Below are positions 21,099 through 30,285 of a stretch of 64,000 nucleotides of DNA, piece by piece. Both the position numbers and the translations under genes were made by a program. The notes beneath the pieces are model-generated. The model was not told where the DNA came from and did no database searches. It saw nothing but the letters and a program-made list of their open reading frames with translations. Position 1 is the first letter of the stretch. Every line of letters starts with the position of its first letter. The stretch lies in the NCBI RefSeq assembly GCF_003350005.1, contig NZ_QLKS01000001.1, forward strand, positions 353,946 to 417,945. The letters are read 5' to 3'. Source of the DNA: Psychrobacter proteolyticus (lineage in GTDB: Bacteria; Pseudomonadota; Gammaproteobacteria; Pseudomonadales; Moraxellaceae).

Positions 21099-21692
21099 AT
21101 GGGCAATCGCTTAAGCAAAATATACACACGTACTGGAGATGACGGCAGCACTGGTATGGCTGATGGCAGCCGCCTTAGCAAAGCGGACGATCTATTTAGC
21201 GTCATGGGTGACATCGACGAGCTCAACTCGCATATTGGCTTGGTACGTGTGCAACTAAAGCACAATAAAGGCCAATCTATAGAGAAAGAGTTCTCTGAAG
21301 CCTTGGTCATCATTCAGCACTTGTTATTCAATATAGGCGGCGAGCTTGCCATGCCAGAATATGAAGGGGTTAATGCCACTCATATTGAATGGTTAGAGCA
21401 GCAAATAGATATGATGAATGCCACATTGCCACCGCTAAAAGACTTTATTTTGCCAACAGGTTCTATATTGGTCAGTCAATTACACGTGGCGCGTAGTGTG
21501 TGTCGCCGCGCTGAACGTCAAGCTGTAATATTGCAGCAGCGTCCACAAGCGATTCGCAGTACTGCCGTCAGCTTTATCAACCGCTTATCTGATTGGTTGT
21601 TTGTCGCTGCACGCTTCTGTACAGACCCAGAAAAAGTCTCTGAGGTGTTGTGGGACAGTCAAGCCTTGAAGACGTTCACTGACAATCAATAA
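21099..21692 (+). CDS. Cob(I)alamin adenosyltransferase, PduO type
   Basis: 197 aa. The N-terminal ATP-binding motif KIYTRTGDDGSTGMADGSRLSK (7-28) and GDIDELNSHIGLVR (43-56) are diagnostic for PduO-type ATP:corrinoid adenosyltransferases. The C-terminal helix carries ARSVCRRAERQAV and FINRLSDWLFVAARF, the cobalamin-side residues. It makes adenosylcobalamin from cob(I)alamin and ATP. No cobalamin riboswitch or B12 enzyme gene is nearby, so it may serve salvage. AAGGATG lies before the start. Confidence 0.93.
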   Translation: MGNRLSKIYTRTGDDGSTGMADGSRLSKADDLFSVMGDIDELNSHIGLVRVQLKHNKGQSIEKEFSEALVIIQHLLFNIGGELAMPEYEGVNATHIEWLEQQIDMMNATLPPLKDFILPTGSILVSQLHVARSVCRRAERQAVILQQRPQAIRSTAVSFINRLSDWLFVAARFCTDPEKVSEVLWDSQALKTFTDNQ

Positions 21693-21776
21693 TATTGTCG
21701 ACCCGTTATAGTTTTTAACTAAACGAGCTAAATGTAGCCAATCCACTATACTTGTTATTAATCGGCTTAAACGCAT

Positions 21777-21814
21777 AAAAACCCCCACGACATTACTGTT
21801 GCGGGGGTTTTATT
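21777..21814. terminator. Bidirectional terminator
   Basis: AAAACCCCC ... GGGGGTTTT with a partly paired interior lies between the adenosyltransferase gene (+) and the lipoprotein gene (-). Confidence 0.85.
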
Positions 21815-21871
21815 ATTCGACAATAGCGATTCGCTTTACTAGATATCACTCTCTCTTATTACAATGAAAAA

Positions 21872-22801
21872 TTAATAAGTAGCACTATCGTCTTCTACAA
21901 TTACCATATCGATGCTTTCATCTTTAGGCACTGCTTTTGATGTGGCTGGCTTACTAGGCTCAGCAGCAGCCGCTTGGCTATTTGAAGTCGAGCCATTCTG
22001 ACTTTCAGTAGGTTTGTTGATAGTTGGCGGCGGCGTAGGTTCAGTTGGACGAATCGGCTCAACTGGCGTCACAGTTCTTGGCTGACGGATTGGTGCTGTT
22101 TGAGTAGTGTCATTGTTCTGCGTTGCGCGGCGCTCAGCAGCACGTTGAACGCGCTGTTCATCCATTGCATTTTTTAATACAGAGCCCGCCATCACATCTG
22201 CAACCACAGTGATCAAGGCAGGTTGACCTGCAATACGCGTACGCACTTGACCGCCTTGAGTACCGACGATGTAAGTGAAAGCATCATCAACGAGCATATT
22301 GTTATTAATACGGATATTGTCTTGGGCTAAACGTGATTGTAAGCTTGGCTGATTATTGGCTGCTTGTACCTGACTGGCTTGATACAAGTCTTCACTTGGT
22401 AGCGTCATACTGACACTCGCTTGGCAAGTGGTCATGCCGTTCTCATTGGCTTGTTGCAAGATAGCAGCGTTTTGGACATCAATGACGACGCCATTGGTTT
22501 TTTCGCTAACCACACCGCTTGCTAAACTGATTTCAGCATCATTTGCATAATTGGCAGCCAATGACTGTGCTTGTTGATTGAGCGTATTCTTTAGAGCTGA
22601 CTTGAGGCGATCTTGCACCATAGGATCATCACAACTGATCGCAGGCGCCACGCTATTTTCAGTATCGACAGTCTCCTGCTCTGCCTGCTCAGAAGCGTCT
22701 TCTTTATCTGAGCGATCACAGCCTGCAAGCGCTAAACCACATATCAATCCAATCCCAGCAACTTTATGCCACTTGCTCAAACTTATATTTGCTACGCTCA
22801 T
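21872..22801 (-). CDS. Predicted lipoprotein of unknown function with proline-rich C-terminus
   Basis: 309 aa. A signal peptide with lipobox LALAG-C (Cys28) makes it a lipoprotein; Asp at +2 (CDRSD) suggests inner-membrane retention by the E. coli rule. A polar linker precedes a folded region (about 55-220) with two cysteines (SCDDPMVQ and TTCQASVSM) that could pair. After that come an arginine-rich helix (EQRVQRAAERRATQ) and a low-complexity P/T/S/A tail, ending in an acidic patch (VIVEDDSATY). I do not recognise the domain. Monocistronic; the start codon follows a GGGAGTAGAG site. Confidence 0.7.
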   Translation of the reverse strand: MSVANISLSKWHKVAGIGLICGLALAGCDRSDKEDASEQAEQETVDTENSVAPAISCDDPMVQDRLKSALKNTLNQQAQSLAANYANDAEISLASGVVSEKTNGVVIDVQNAAILQQANENGMTTCQASVSMTLPSEDLYQASQVQAANNQPSLQSRLAQDNIRINNNMLVDDAFTYIVGTQGGQVRTRIAGQPALITVVADVMAGSVLKNAMDEQRVQRAAERRATQNNDTTQTAPIRQPRTVTPVEPIRPTEPTPPPTINKPTESQNGSTSNSQAAAAEPSKPATSKAVPKDESIDMVIVEDDSATY

Positions 22802-23132
22802 ACTAACTCTACTCCCAATTTACAGGTTCGTACCGCCACTGACTGACAGTGTTCAACATTCAAATCGCAACGCTAGCTGCTACAGATATGAAAACCACAT
22901 CATTATACGGTGTTTAAATCAAATGGTCATTAGTGTAGCCCATGGATATACAAATAGTGCCCCTCATTGTGGAAAAAACCTGCGTTTGGTTGCAAAAACA
23001 TAACAAACATTCGCAGATTTGGACTCTAAAAAGTCATATTTAAAAAAGTACGGATTTCATCACAGTTTTCGTTAGACGTCATGGATATGACGCTATATGA
23101 TTGGGCATAAAAATCATCGATAATTGGTGCAT
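22802..23132. other. Divergent intergenic region
   Basis: 331 bp between the lipoprotein gene (-) and the phosphodiesterase gene (+). AT-rich and presumably carrying both promoters; I see no repeat, palindrome or RNA in it. Confidence 0.4.
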
Positions 23133-23861
23133 ATGATAAATTTTAGAGATACGTTGTTATTAGGTCATCGAGGCGCACGCGGTGAGGCGTTAGAAAATAC
23201 CTTTTCAGGCTTTCAATACTCTCAAAACCTCAAGTCAAGAGGCTTAGCAGGCGTAGAGTTTGATATACAACTAAACGCTGACGGTCACTTAATCGTATTC
23301 CATGATGACGATCTAGAGCGTATGTGCGGGCGACAATCACGTATTGATCAGTTAAAACTGACTGAGATTCAATGCCAGTTGCAGTTTGGTCAACCCATTA
23401 TGACGCTCGCAAGCATAGCACCTGCGCTTAGTGGATTTAACGTTATTGAGCTGGAAATTAAGACGCATAGCCGCACCAACTATGCGGTGTTGATTGCAGC
23501 GCTTCGGCAGGCATTTATTAATACACCTCTTGCCAGCTTACCAGTTGTGTTGACGAGCTTCGATGTCGAGTTACACAACCGTTTGCAACGTCACAAACTA
23601 TTATCTCATATGCCTCGCGGCTTGCTCATTCGTACGCCAGAAGCGTTGGCAAGCGCTACCAATACTGCATTGCAACTCGGCTGTATTCAACTGGGCATTC
23701 ATTATCCGCTTTTGACCCAAGCTATCATCAAACATAGCCACCGTTATGGATTGCCCGTAAGTGCTTGGACGGTTAATGATATTCCCACCATTGAGCAGCT
23801 CATAAAATGGCAAACCGATGTCATCATTACGGATTTTCCAAGTCATTTGCTGTTGCCTTAA
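23133..23861 (+). CDS. Glycerophosphodiester phosphodiesterase
   Basis: About 242 aa, GDPD family TIM barrel. It starts LLGHRGARGEALENTFSGFQY, where the HR pair and E-N-T are the catalytic and metal signature, followed by VEFDIQLNADGHLIVFHDDDLERMCG with the second metal-site Glu/Asp and His. Late motifs are ELEIKTHS and SAWTVNDIPTIEQL...VIITDFPSHL. It hydrolyses glycerophosphodiesters from phospholipid turnover to glycerol-3-phosphate; without a signal peptide it is cytoplasmic, like UgpQ. The frame is open from a TTG at 23124, but the ATG at 23133 is preferred. The ribosome site is poor. Confidence 0.88.
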   Translation: MINFRDTLLLGHRGARGEALENTFSGFQYSQNLKSRGLAGVEFDIQLNADGHLIVFHDDDLERMCGRQSRIDQLKLTEIQCQLQFGQPIMTLASIAPALSGFNVIELEIKTHSRTNYAVLIAALRQAFINTPLASLPVVLTSFDVELHNRLQRHKLLSHMPRGLLIRTPEALASATNTALQLGCIQLGIHYPLLTQAIIKHSHRYGLPVSAWTVNDIPTIEQLIKWQTDVIITDFPSHLLLP

Positions 23862-24107
23862 CCGACTTAACCGTACTTTTTTGATATTTAATCATTTTTT
23901 CGATAAACGCATTCTTTCCTACATATCTACCCTCCTTGTTACACTTCTCCTTCATGTCTGATAAGTCACTCGTATTTTTGACCAATACATTCTATAATCC
24001 ATACAAGTTATTGTTATTTAGCAATATTTTTATAGTGTATAAGTGTTCACTTTACACGCTTTTTAAGGTACTATGGTGGCTTAAATTAATACCGTTAGGG
24101 ATATTAT

Positions 24108-25511
24108 ATGATTGCAAAAAAAGCACTTGGCTTACCGCTTAAAGGCTTACGTTTCGCTATCAAATCTGGTGACACGCTTGTAAAGACTGCCAGCACTCAA
24201 GTAACGCGTTTTAAAACTCGTTTTGATGAGAAAAAAGCGCAGATGGCGCTTGATGAGCAGCCTGTTGCCAAACGCAATTATGCTAAAGCTTCTGAGCAAG
24301 CGGATCTTTCTGCGCAAGAGCAAAGCATTGATATGCGCGAGTTTGAATTTACCAAAGCACCGATCAACTGGATTCCGGCGACTATCTTGGTAGCGACGCC
24401 GATTGCTGCTGCTATCATTACGCCATGGTACTTGTTCACTCATCAAGTGAGCGCACCTGTTTGGGGTGTATTTGGTGCCTTTATGGTATGGACTGGTATC
24501 AGTATTACGGCAGGTTACCATCGTCTAATGGCGCATCGTGCTTATAAAGCGCATCCAATTGTTAGAAACTTTTTATTGCTTGGTTCTACCCTAGCGGTAC
24601 AGGGTTCTGCGTTTGATTGGGTTTCTGGTCACCGTACTCACCATCGTCATGTAGATGATCGTTTGGATGATCCGTATTCAGCACAGCGTGGATTCTGGTT
24701 CAGTCATATTGGCTGGATGCTACGTAACTACCCTAGCGGCAAGTTCGACTACAAAAACATTCCTGATTTGACTAAAGATAGAGTCTTACAGATTCAGCAT
24801 AAATACTACGGTCTATGGGTAGTTGCCATGAACGTCGGTATGGTTGCCGCTATCGGTTGGTTGCTTGGTGATGTTTGGGGTACGTTGGTTATTGCAGGCC
24901 TACTACGTTTGGTATTGACGCATCATTTTACGTTCTTTATCAACTCGTTCTGCCACATGTTTGGTACACGTCCTTATACGGATACTAACAGTGCTCGTGA
25001 TAACTTCTTCTTGGCTATCTTTACGTGGGGTGAGGGTTATCATAACTATCATCACTTCTTCCAATACGACTATCGTAATGGTGTGAAATGGTGGCAATAT
25101 GACCCAACCAAATGGTTAATCGCTGGTTTATCAAAACTTGGTTTGACCTCTGAGCTACGTACTGTTGATGATACGACTATCAAACATGCAGAAGTACAAA
25201 TGCAGTTTAAGAAAGCTCAGCAGCAAATCGATACAGCAGCAGTAAGCGGCATTGATCTTCCTCATGCGATGAAGAGTTTCCAAGACCGTATTAAGTTTGA
25301 ATATGATGCCTTTACGCAGACTGTTGAAGAATGGCAAGCGCTAAAAGCAAAAACTATCGAGCTTAAGAAGACAGAGTTTGCTGATCGTTTGCATGAAGTT
25401 GATGATAAGTTAAAGCATGATTATGCCAAAATTGAACAGAAAATCCTTGAGCATAACAGCAATTTAAAAACCGCCTTCCGCTCTATTGGCGCAAATGAAA
25501 AAGCGGCTTAA
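24108..25511 (+). CDS. Membrane acyl-CoA/acyl-lipid delta-9-type fatty acid desaturase with long N- and C-terminal extensions
   Basis: 467 aa. The three histidine boxes of di-iron desaturases are present: HRLMAHR (138-144), HRTHHRHVDD (175-184) and EGYHNYHH (309-316). Membrane pairs lie at about 89-132 and 235-275. The enzyme puts a double bond in saturated acyl chains, keeping membranes fluid in the cold. Oddities are an 80-residue basic N-terminal tail and a 130-residue C-terminal tail, charged and helical, coiled-coil-like. Bacterial homologues are often about 300-400 aa. The site TAGGGAT precedes the ATG, and a strong terminator follows. Electron donor not encoded here. Confidence 0.9.
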   Translation: MIAKKALGLPLKGLRFAIKSGDTLVKTASTQVTRFKTRFDEKKAQMALDEQPVAKRNYAKASEQADLSAQEQSIDMREFEFTKAPINWIPATILVATPIAAAIITPWYLFTHQVSAPVWGVFGAFMVWTGISITAGYHRLMAHRAYKAHPIVRNFLLLGSTLAVQGSAFDWVSGHRTHHRHVDDRLDDPYSAQRGFWFSHIGWMLRNYPSGKFDYKNIPDLTKDRVLQIQHKYYGLWVVAMNVGMVAAIGWLLGDVWGTLVIAGLLRLVLTHHFTFFINSFCHMFGTRPYTDTNSARDNFFLAIFTWGEGYHNYHHFFQYDYRNGVKWWQYDPTKWLIAGLSKLGLTSELRTVDDTTIKHAEVQMQFKKAQQQIDTAAVSGIDLPHAMKSFQDRIKFEYDAFTQTVEEWQALKAKTIELKKTEFADRLHEVDDKLKHDYAKIEQKILEHNSNLKTAFRSIGANEKAA

Positions 25512-25549
25512 TTAACCTCTGATTTGTTTTATAATTTTGAAGCTTCTCC

Positions 25550-25585
25550 ATCCCCCTATCCGTCCTAGATAGGGGGATTTTTTTG
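25550..25585 (+). terminator. Rho-independent terminator of desaturase gene
   Basis: ATCCCCCTATC / GATAGGGGGAT has a 7-nt loop and then seven T. The rest of the 335-bp gap to selO is AT-rich promoter-like sequence without other recognisable features. Confidence 0.92.
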
Positions 25586-25846
25586 CTTATACTTTATCGC
25601 TTATGTCACTACAGCTACTTCTAATGACCTTATTATCATAATAAATGGTCAAATACCTTGACTGAGCTATTGCCAGATTCAACCTACAAACAATAACAAT
25701 CTCGCTCATCACATTCAGTCAATTAAAGACAGAGGAATTCATTTTTTGGTTAGATATTACAAGAGACGGACAGAGTGCAACGATGCCATATGAGAGCTAT
25801 GCTATAGTGACATTCTCACTTTTATATTTTAATGGAAACGGCCTGT

Positions 25847-27313
25847 ATGCGTTATCAAAACACTTACGTCAACCTAGACACGCGCCTTTATCATGAGCAG
25901 CCACCGACGCCACTAGACAATCCTCGTGCTGGTCACTTCAATACTCAAGTTGCACAGCAGTTAGGTTGGGCAAGCGACGAGGATCTTATGACCAATTGGG
26001 TTGAGATATTGGGCGGTCAATACGTGCCAGCTGATTTTAAACCACTATCAATGGCCTATGCTGGTCACCAGTTTGGACAATGGGCTGGGCAATTGGGTGA
26101 CGGACGCGGTTTACTCATGGCGCAGGTACTCGATAATGATGGACAGCCACAAGACTTGCATCTCAAAGGTGTTGGTTTGACGCCCTACTCACGCATGGGT
26201 GATGGGCGCGCAGTCTTACGTAGTACCATTCGCGAGTATCTATGCGGTCATGCATTGACCCAGCTTGGCATCCCCTCATCTAGCGCATTGGGGTTTGTGG
26301 TATCTGATACGAGAGTACGCCGTGAGCGTATCGAAGCAGGTGCAGCGTTGATGCGTGTGGCAGACAGTCATATTCGTTTAGGTCATGTCGAATGGATTGC
26401 CAGCTTTGCCCCTGATGTACTAGGTGAGTTCACTAACTATATGATTGACACTTATTATCCAGAGTGCCGCGATAGCGAAACGCCTGTCTTAGCTTTCTTG
26501 ACCGCAGTGGTTGAGCGTACGGCTCGTATGATTGCTGATTGGCAATTGATTGGCTTTGCTCACGGTGTGATGAATACAGATAACTTATCTATTACAGGCA
26601 GTACTTTGGACTTCGGGCCGTTTGGCTTTATGGAACGCTTCAATCCTGCATGGATTAATAATCATTCTGATCATACGGGTCGCTATGCTTATCAGAATCA
26701 GCCTGCTATTGGGCATTGGAATCTAAATGTTTGGCTGCCACACTTTATGCGTTTAGAAGGCGTTACCCGTGAGACCCTATCTGACTGCTTAGCACCTTAT
26801 GAAGCAACCTTTATGCAGCACTATCAGCAAGGTCTGTGCCGCAAGCTTGGCTTACCGCATCAAAGAGAAAGTCTCAGCTTGGCCTTTGAATGGTTGACAC
26901 TATTAGAAGACAACTTGCTTGACTACACCAATAGCTTCCGCGCCCTACTCGGTTTGGTCGCACCAGCAGATCATCCTTATGAGCAAAAGCTACTGACTAC
27001 CATGACCACTGAATTAAGCGCTGATGCGCAGCAAGTATGGCAAGACTGGTCAACACGTTATCTGGCACAGATCAAGCAGCTGCCACTTGAGCAGGTAGTT
27101 AACGACATGCAGACCAACAATCCTGTTTATGTCCTTCGTAATAGCATGGCGCAGCGTGCAATTACTGCCGCAGAGCAAGGTCAGTTTGAAGAGGTTGATC
27201 GGGTATTCCGTTTACTGACCAATCCTTACAGTGTGCAAGATATTGCTAGTGATTTAGATAGCAGTGCGCCTGCGCCTGATACACCGCAGATGCCTATTAG
27301 TTGTTCGTCTTAG
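25847..27313 (+). CDS. selO: SelO/YdiU-family protein adenylyltransferase (AMPylator pseudokinase)
   Basis: About 488 aa and collinear with E. coli SelO: AYAGHQFGQWAGQLGDGRG, LHLKGVGLTPYSRMGDGRAVLRSTIREYL, GFAHGVMNTDNLSI...LDFGPFGFM and NPVYVLRNSMAQRAI. SelO has a kinase fold with inverted ATP and transfers AMP to proteins during redox stress. The end is ISCSS, where many relatives have a selenocysteine or Cys; here it is Cys with UCU/UCG serines, so no recoding is involved. The upstream ATG at 25832 is possible; 25847 is preferred because it starts like the family (MRYQNTYVNLD) and has GGAA upstream. Monocistronic. Confidence 0.92.
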   Translation: MRYQNTYVNLDTRLYHEQPPTPLDNPRAGHFNTQVAQQLGWASDEDLMTNWVEILGGQYVPADFKPLSMAYAGHQFGQWAGQLGDGRGLLMAQVLDNDGQPQDLHLKGVGLTPYSRMGDGRAVLRSTIREYLCGHALTQLGIPSSSALGFVVSDTRVRRERIEAGAALMRVADSHIRLGHVEWIASFAPDVLGEFTNYMIDTYYPECRDSETPVLAFLTAVVERTARMIADWQLIGFAHGVMNTDNLSITGSTLDFGPFGFMERFNPAWINNHSDHTGRYAYQNQPAIGHWNLNVWLPHFMRLEGVTRETLSDCLAPYEATFMQHYQQGLCRKLGLPHQRESLSLAFEWLTLLEDNLLDYTNSFRALLGLVAPADHPYEQKLLTTMTTELSADAQQVWQDWSTRYLAQIKQLPLEQVVNDMQTNNPVYVLRNSMAQRAITAAEQGQFEEVDRVFRLLTNPYSVQDIASDLDSSAPAPDTPQMPISCSS

Positions 27314-27683
27314 TAGCTGCTCTTCTTAGTAGTTGCTCGCCTTAACACTTTTCAATTCTGTAATATTTTGAAATATTATGAAATTAAGGTTGATATCTAG
27401 ACACATTTTTTGGCATTATCAACGAGATAAATAACGAATATCATTTTATTATATTATTCGCACAATTCACCGTTGTTGACTAGGCAGTGAATTGGCAATA
27501 ATGCTAGAATGAATATTTTAGCTAGTTTGCTTTTTTGACCTGATCTTTGATCGTCGACCATGATTCTGATGGTCGTGAGTCGTTTAACGTCTTTATACTT
27601 TTCAATTATTATCATTCAATGATTTTTGGAGGGTTGGACGTTGTTTTTTATCACCATTTAATTTATTCCAATTTATTCCAACC
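27314..27683. promoter_or_regulatory. Leader/promoter region of maeB with a hairpin
   Basis: 370 bp without a gene. A perfect 7-bp-arm hairpin CGACCAT (27555-27561) / ATGGTCG (27569-27575) lies about 110 bp before maeB. Earlier the sequence has a short palindrome (AATATTTTGAAATATT at about 27363). The hairpin could be an operator or part of the mRNA leader. No known riboswitch core is seen. Confidence 0.4.
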
Positions 27684-30014
27684 ATGGCAATTATTATGAA
27701 TGACGATACCACTTCGAATACGGATAACCTCAGTACAGAAAAAGAGCAGTTTGAACAAGCTGCCTTACATTACCATGAGTTTCCACGCCCAGGTAAAATT
27801 TCGGTAACCCCTACTAAGCAGCTAGCCAACCAACGTGATTTAGCACTCGCCTACTCTCCAGGCGTTGCTGTACCTTGTCTTGAGATCCAAAGAGATCCAA
27901 AACTTGCTTCTAAATACACGGCACGTAACAACCTAGTTGGTGTTATCACTAACGGTACTGCTGTATTGGGTCTGGGTAATATCGGTCCATTGGCATCGAA
28001 GCCAGTTATGGAAGGTAAAGGCGTTCTATTTAAGAAGTTCGCAGGTATCGACGTTTTTGATATTGAAATTGCTCAAAATGATCCAGATAAGTTTATTGAA
28101 GCGGTTGCCTCTCTTGAGCCTACCTTTGGTGGTATCAACCTAGAAGACATCAAAGCACCAGAATGTTTCAAAATTGAGCGCGTACTACGTGAGCGCATGA
28201 ACATTCCTGTGTTCCATGATGATCAACATGGTACGTCAATCATCGTCGCCGCAGCTATGCTAAATGCTTTGTTGATTACTGGCAAAAAAATTGAAGAGAT
28301 TAAAATTGTTTGTTCAGGCGCAGGCGCAGCAGCCATTTCTTGCCTAGATATCATTTGCGCGCTTGGTGTTAATAAGAACAACATCATTGTTTCAGACTCA
28401 CGCGGTATCATCAGTACTAGCCGTGAAAACCTTGATGAAACCAAACAGCGTTATGCTCGTGATATTACGGCTACTGCTATCGAAGAAGTCATGGACGATG
28501 TCGATATGTTCCTAGGCTTATCAATGCCAGGTACACTATCAGAAGATATGGTTCGCCGTATGGCAAAAGACCCTATCGTCTTTGCACTTGCCAACCCAAC
28601 ACCTGAAATCATGCCAGAATTGGCACACGCGGTACGTCCAGACGTCATCATGGCAACTGGTCGTTCAGACTATCCAAACCAAGTAAACAACGCACTATGT
28701 TTCCCGTATATCTTCCGCGGTGCATTGGATGTTGGTGCGACCACTGTTAACGAAGAGATGAAAGTCGCCTGCGTAAAAGCAATCGCTGCGATGGCACACG
28801 TTGAAGCCACTCCAACTACTAGCGCTAGAAACATAGAAAAAATGCAGAGCTTTGGTCGTGATTACTTGATTCCAGGCCCTCTAGAGCCAAACCTAATCAT
28901 TGAAATCGCATCTGCTGTGGCCAAAGCAGCGATGGATTCAGGCGTTGCCACGCTACCGATCGATGACATGCAAGCCTATCGTCAACGTCTGTCTGAGTTT
29001 GTTTATAACTCAGCGTTTGTGATGAAGCCAATCTTTGCTCGTGCTAAAGCCGATCCAAAACGTATTGTGTACTGTGAAGGTGAAGACAACAACATCTTGC
29101 TTGCTGTGCAAGTCGTCGTTGATGAGAAGCTAGCGCAACCTATTTTGGTTGGTCGTCCTTCAGTTATCGAAGCCAATATTAAAAAGCTAGGCCTACGTCT
29201 AAAAGCTGGCGAGAATATAACCATCGTCAACGTTGATGACGATCCTCGCTACAAAGACTACTGGCAGGGCTACTACGAGAAGAACAAACGCCGCGGTGTA
29301 AGCATCGAGCTTGCTCGTCGTGATGTTCGCCGTAAGACAACTTTGATTGGTTCTTTGCTGGTTGAAAATGGTGCAGCAGATGGCATGGTATGTGGTACAT
29401 TTGGCCATTACCAATTACATCTGAAATATGTCGAAAGCGTCATTGGTAAAAAACAAGGTATGAATGATTTCTATGCGATGAATGCGGTACTCATGCAAGA
29501 TCGTAATATCTTTATCGCCGATACCTATGTCCATGAAGACCCAACCGCCGAACAATTGGCTGAAATGACTGTCTTGGCAACGGATCAATTACGTCGCTTT
29601 GGTATCACGCCACGCGTCGCGCTAGTGTCTCATTCTAACTTCGGTGCTTCAGATCGTGCTAGCGCTGTCAAAATGCGTAAGGTTCATGAACTATTGACCA
29701 ATATGAATGTCGACTTTGAATTTGAAGGCGAAATGCAAGGTGATGCCGCGCTTAACGAACATATTCGTCTAAACGATATGCCATCAAGCCCGTTAAAAGG
29801 TGCAGCGAACTTGCTTATCTTGCCAACCCTTGATGCCTCAAACATCGCTTTTAACCTGCTTAAAACAGCGACTGGCAGTGCTTCTATTGGCCCTATCCTA
29901 TTGGGTACCAATAAGCCAGTCCACATTTTGACGCCATCAGCGACAGCACGTGGTATCGTCAACATGACTGCATTGACCGTTACTGAAGCACAAGACCTAG
30001 AAAACGAAAAATAG
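27684..30014 (+). CDS. maeB: NADP-dependent malic enzyme with C-terminal phosphotransacetylase-like domain
   Basis: 776 aa, the two-domain MaeB form. The malic enzyme domain is about 20-430: [74 protein letters not shown] and the NADP turn [12 protein letters not shown]. The PTA-like domain (about 445-776) contains [30 protein letters not shown] and the end [23 protein letters not shown]; in this enzyme it is regulatory (acetyl-CoA) rather than catalytic. It converts malate to pyruvate and NADPH. A second ATG at 27696 (MNDDTTS) is an alternative start. A NAD-type malic enzyme lies 2.7 kb downstream on the other strand. Confidence 0.95.
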   Translation: MAIIMNDDTTSNTDNLSTEKEQFEQAALHYHEFPRPGKISVTPTKQLANQRDLALAYSPGVAVPCLEIQRDPKLASKYTARNNLVGVITNGTAVLGLGNIGPLASKPVMEGKGVLFKKFAGIDVFDIEIAQNDPDKFIEAVASLEPTFGGINLEDIKAPECFKIERVLRERMNIPVFHDDQHGTSIIVAAAMLNALLITGKKIEEIKIVCSGAGAAAISCLDIICALGVNKNNIIVSDSRGIISTSRENLDETKQRYARDITATAIEEVMDDVDMFLGLSMPGTLSEDMVRRMAKDPIVFALANPTPEIMPELAHAVRPDVIMATGRSDYPNQVNNALCFPYIFRGALDVGATTVNEEMKVACVKAIAAMAHVEATPTTSARNIEKMQSFGRDYLIPGPLEPNLIIEIASAVAKAAMDSGVATLPIDDMQAYRQRLSEFVYNSAFVMKPIFARAKADPKRIVYCEGEDNNILLAVQVVVDEKLAQPILVGRPSVIEANIKKLGLRLKAGENITIVNVDDDPRYKDYWQGYYEKNKRRGVSIELARRDVRRKTTLIGSLLVENGAADGMVCGTFGHYQLHLKYVESVIGKKQGMNDFYAMNAVLMQDRNIFIADTYVHEDPTAEQLAEMTVLATDQLRRFGITPRVALVSHSNFGASDRASAVKMRKVHELLTNMNVDFEFEGEMQGDAALNEHIRLNDMPSSPLKGAANLLILPTLDASNIAFNLLKTATGSASIGPILLGTNKPVHILTPSATARGIVNMTALTVTEAQDLENEK

Positions 30015-30146
30015 TCATACACAGTATGAATGCACTATAGACGGTTCAATATAATTTGGATACAAGAAAGCCGAGTGAAAGTACTAAAAATAGTAGACTG
30101 AGCGAGACTGACACCGTACGCAATTTATAGAGGATTGACTATATTA

Positions 30147-30181
30147 AGAAGGGCTCTGTCATCCATTGACAGAGCCCTTCT
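30147..30181 (+). terminator. Strong hairpin after maeB
   Basis: AGAAGGGCTCTGTCA (30147-30161) pairs perfectly with TGACAGAGCCCTTCT (30167-30181) around a 5-nt loop. There is no T-run directly after, so it may terminate inefficiently or act as a stabiliser. Confidence 0.65.
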
Positions 30182-30285
30182 GCTATACTAAAACCAGTCA
30201 ATGCAACTTATAAAGCATTGGCTGTTTTTTTGATTCATAAAAATTGAGCTAGCAATATAAAGCTCGATAATAACAAGAGGCTTCT

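Noticed and set aside
30015-30285. Possible small RNA around the 15-bp hairpin after maeB
   Set aside because: No promoter or T-run is visible; a transcript-end hairpin explains it more simply.
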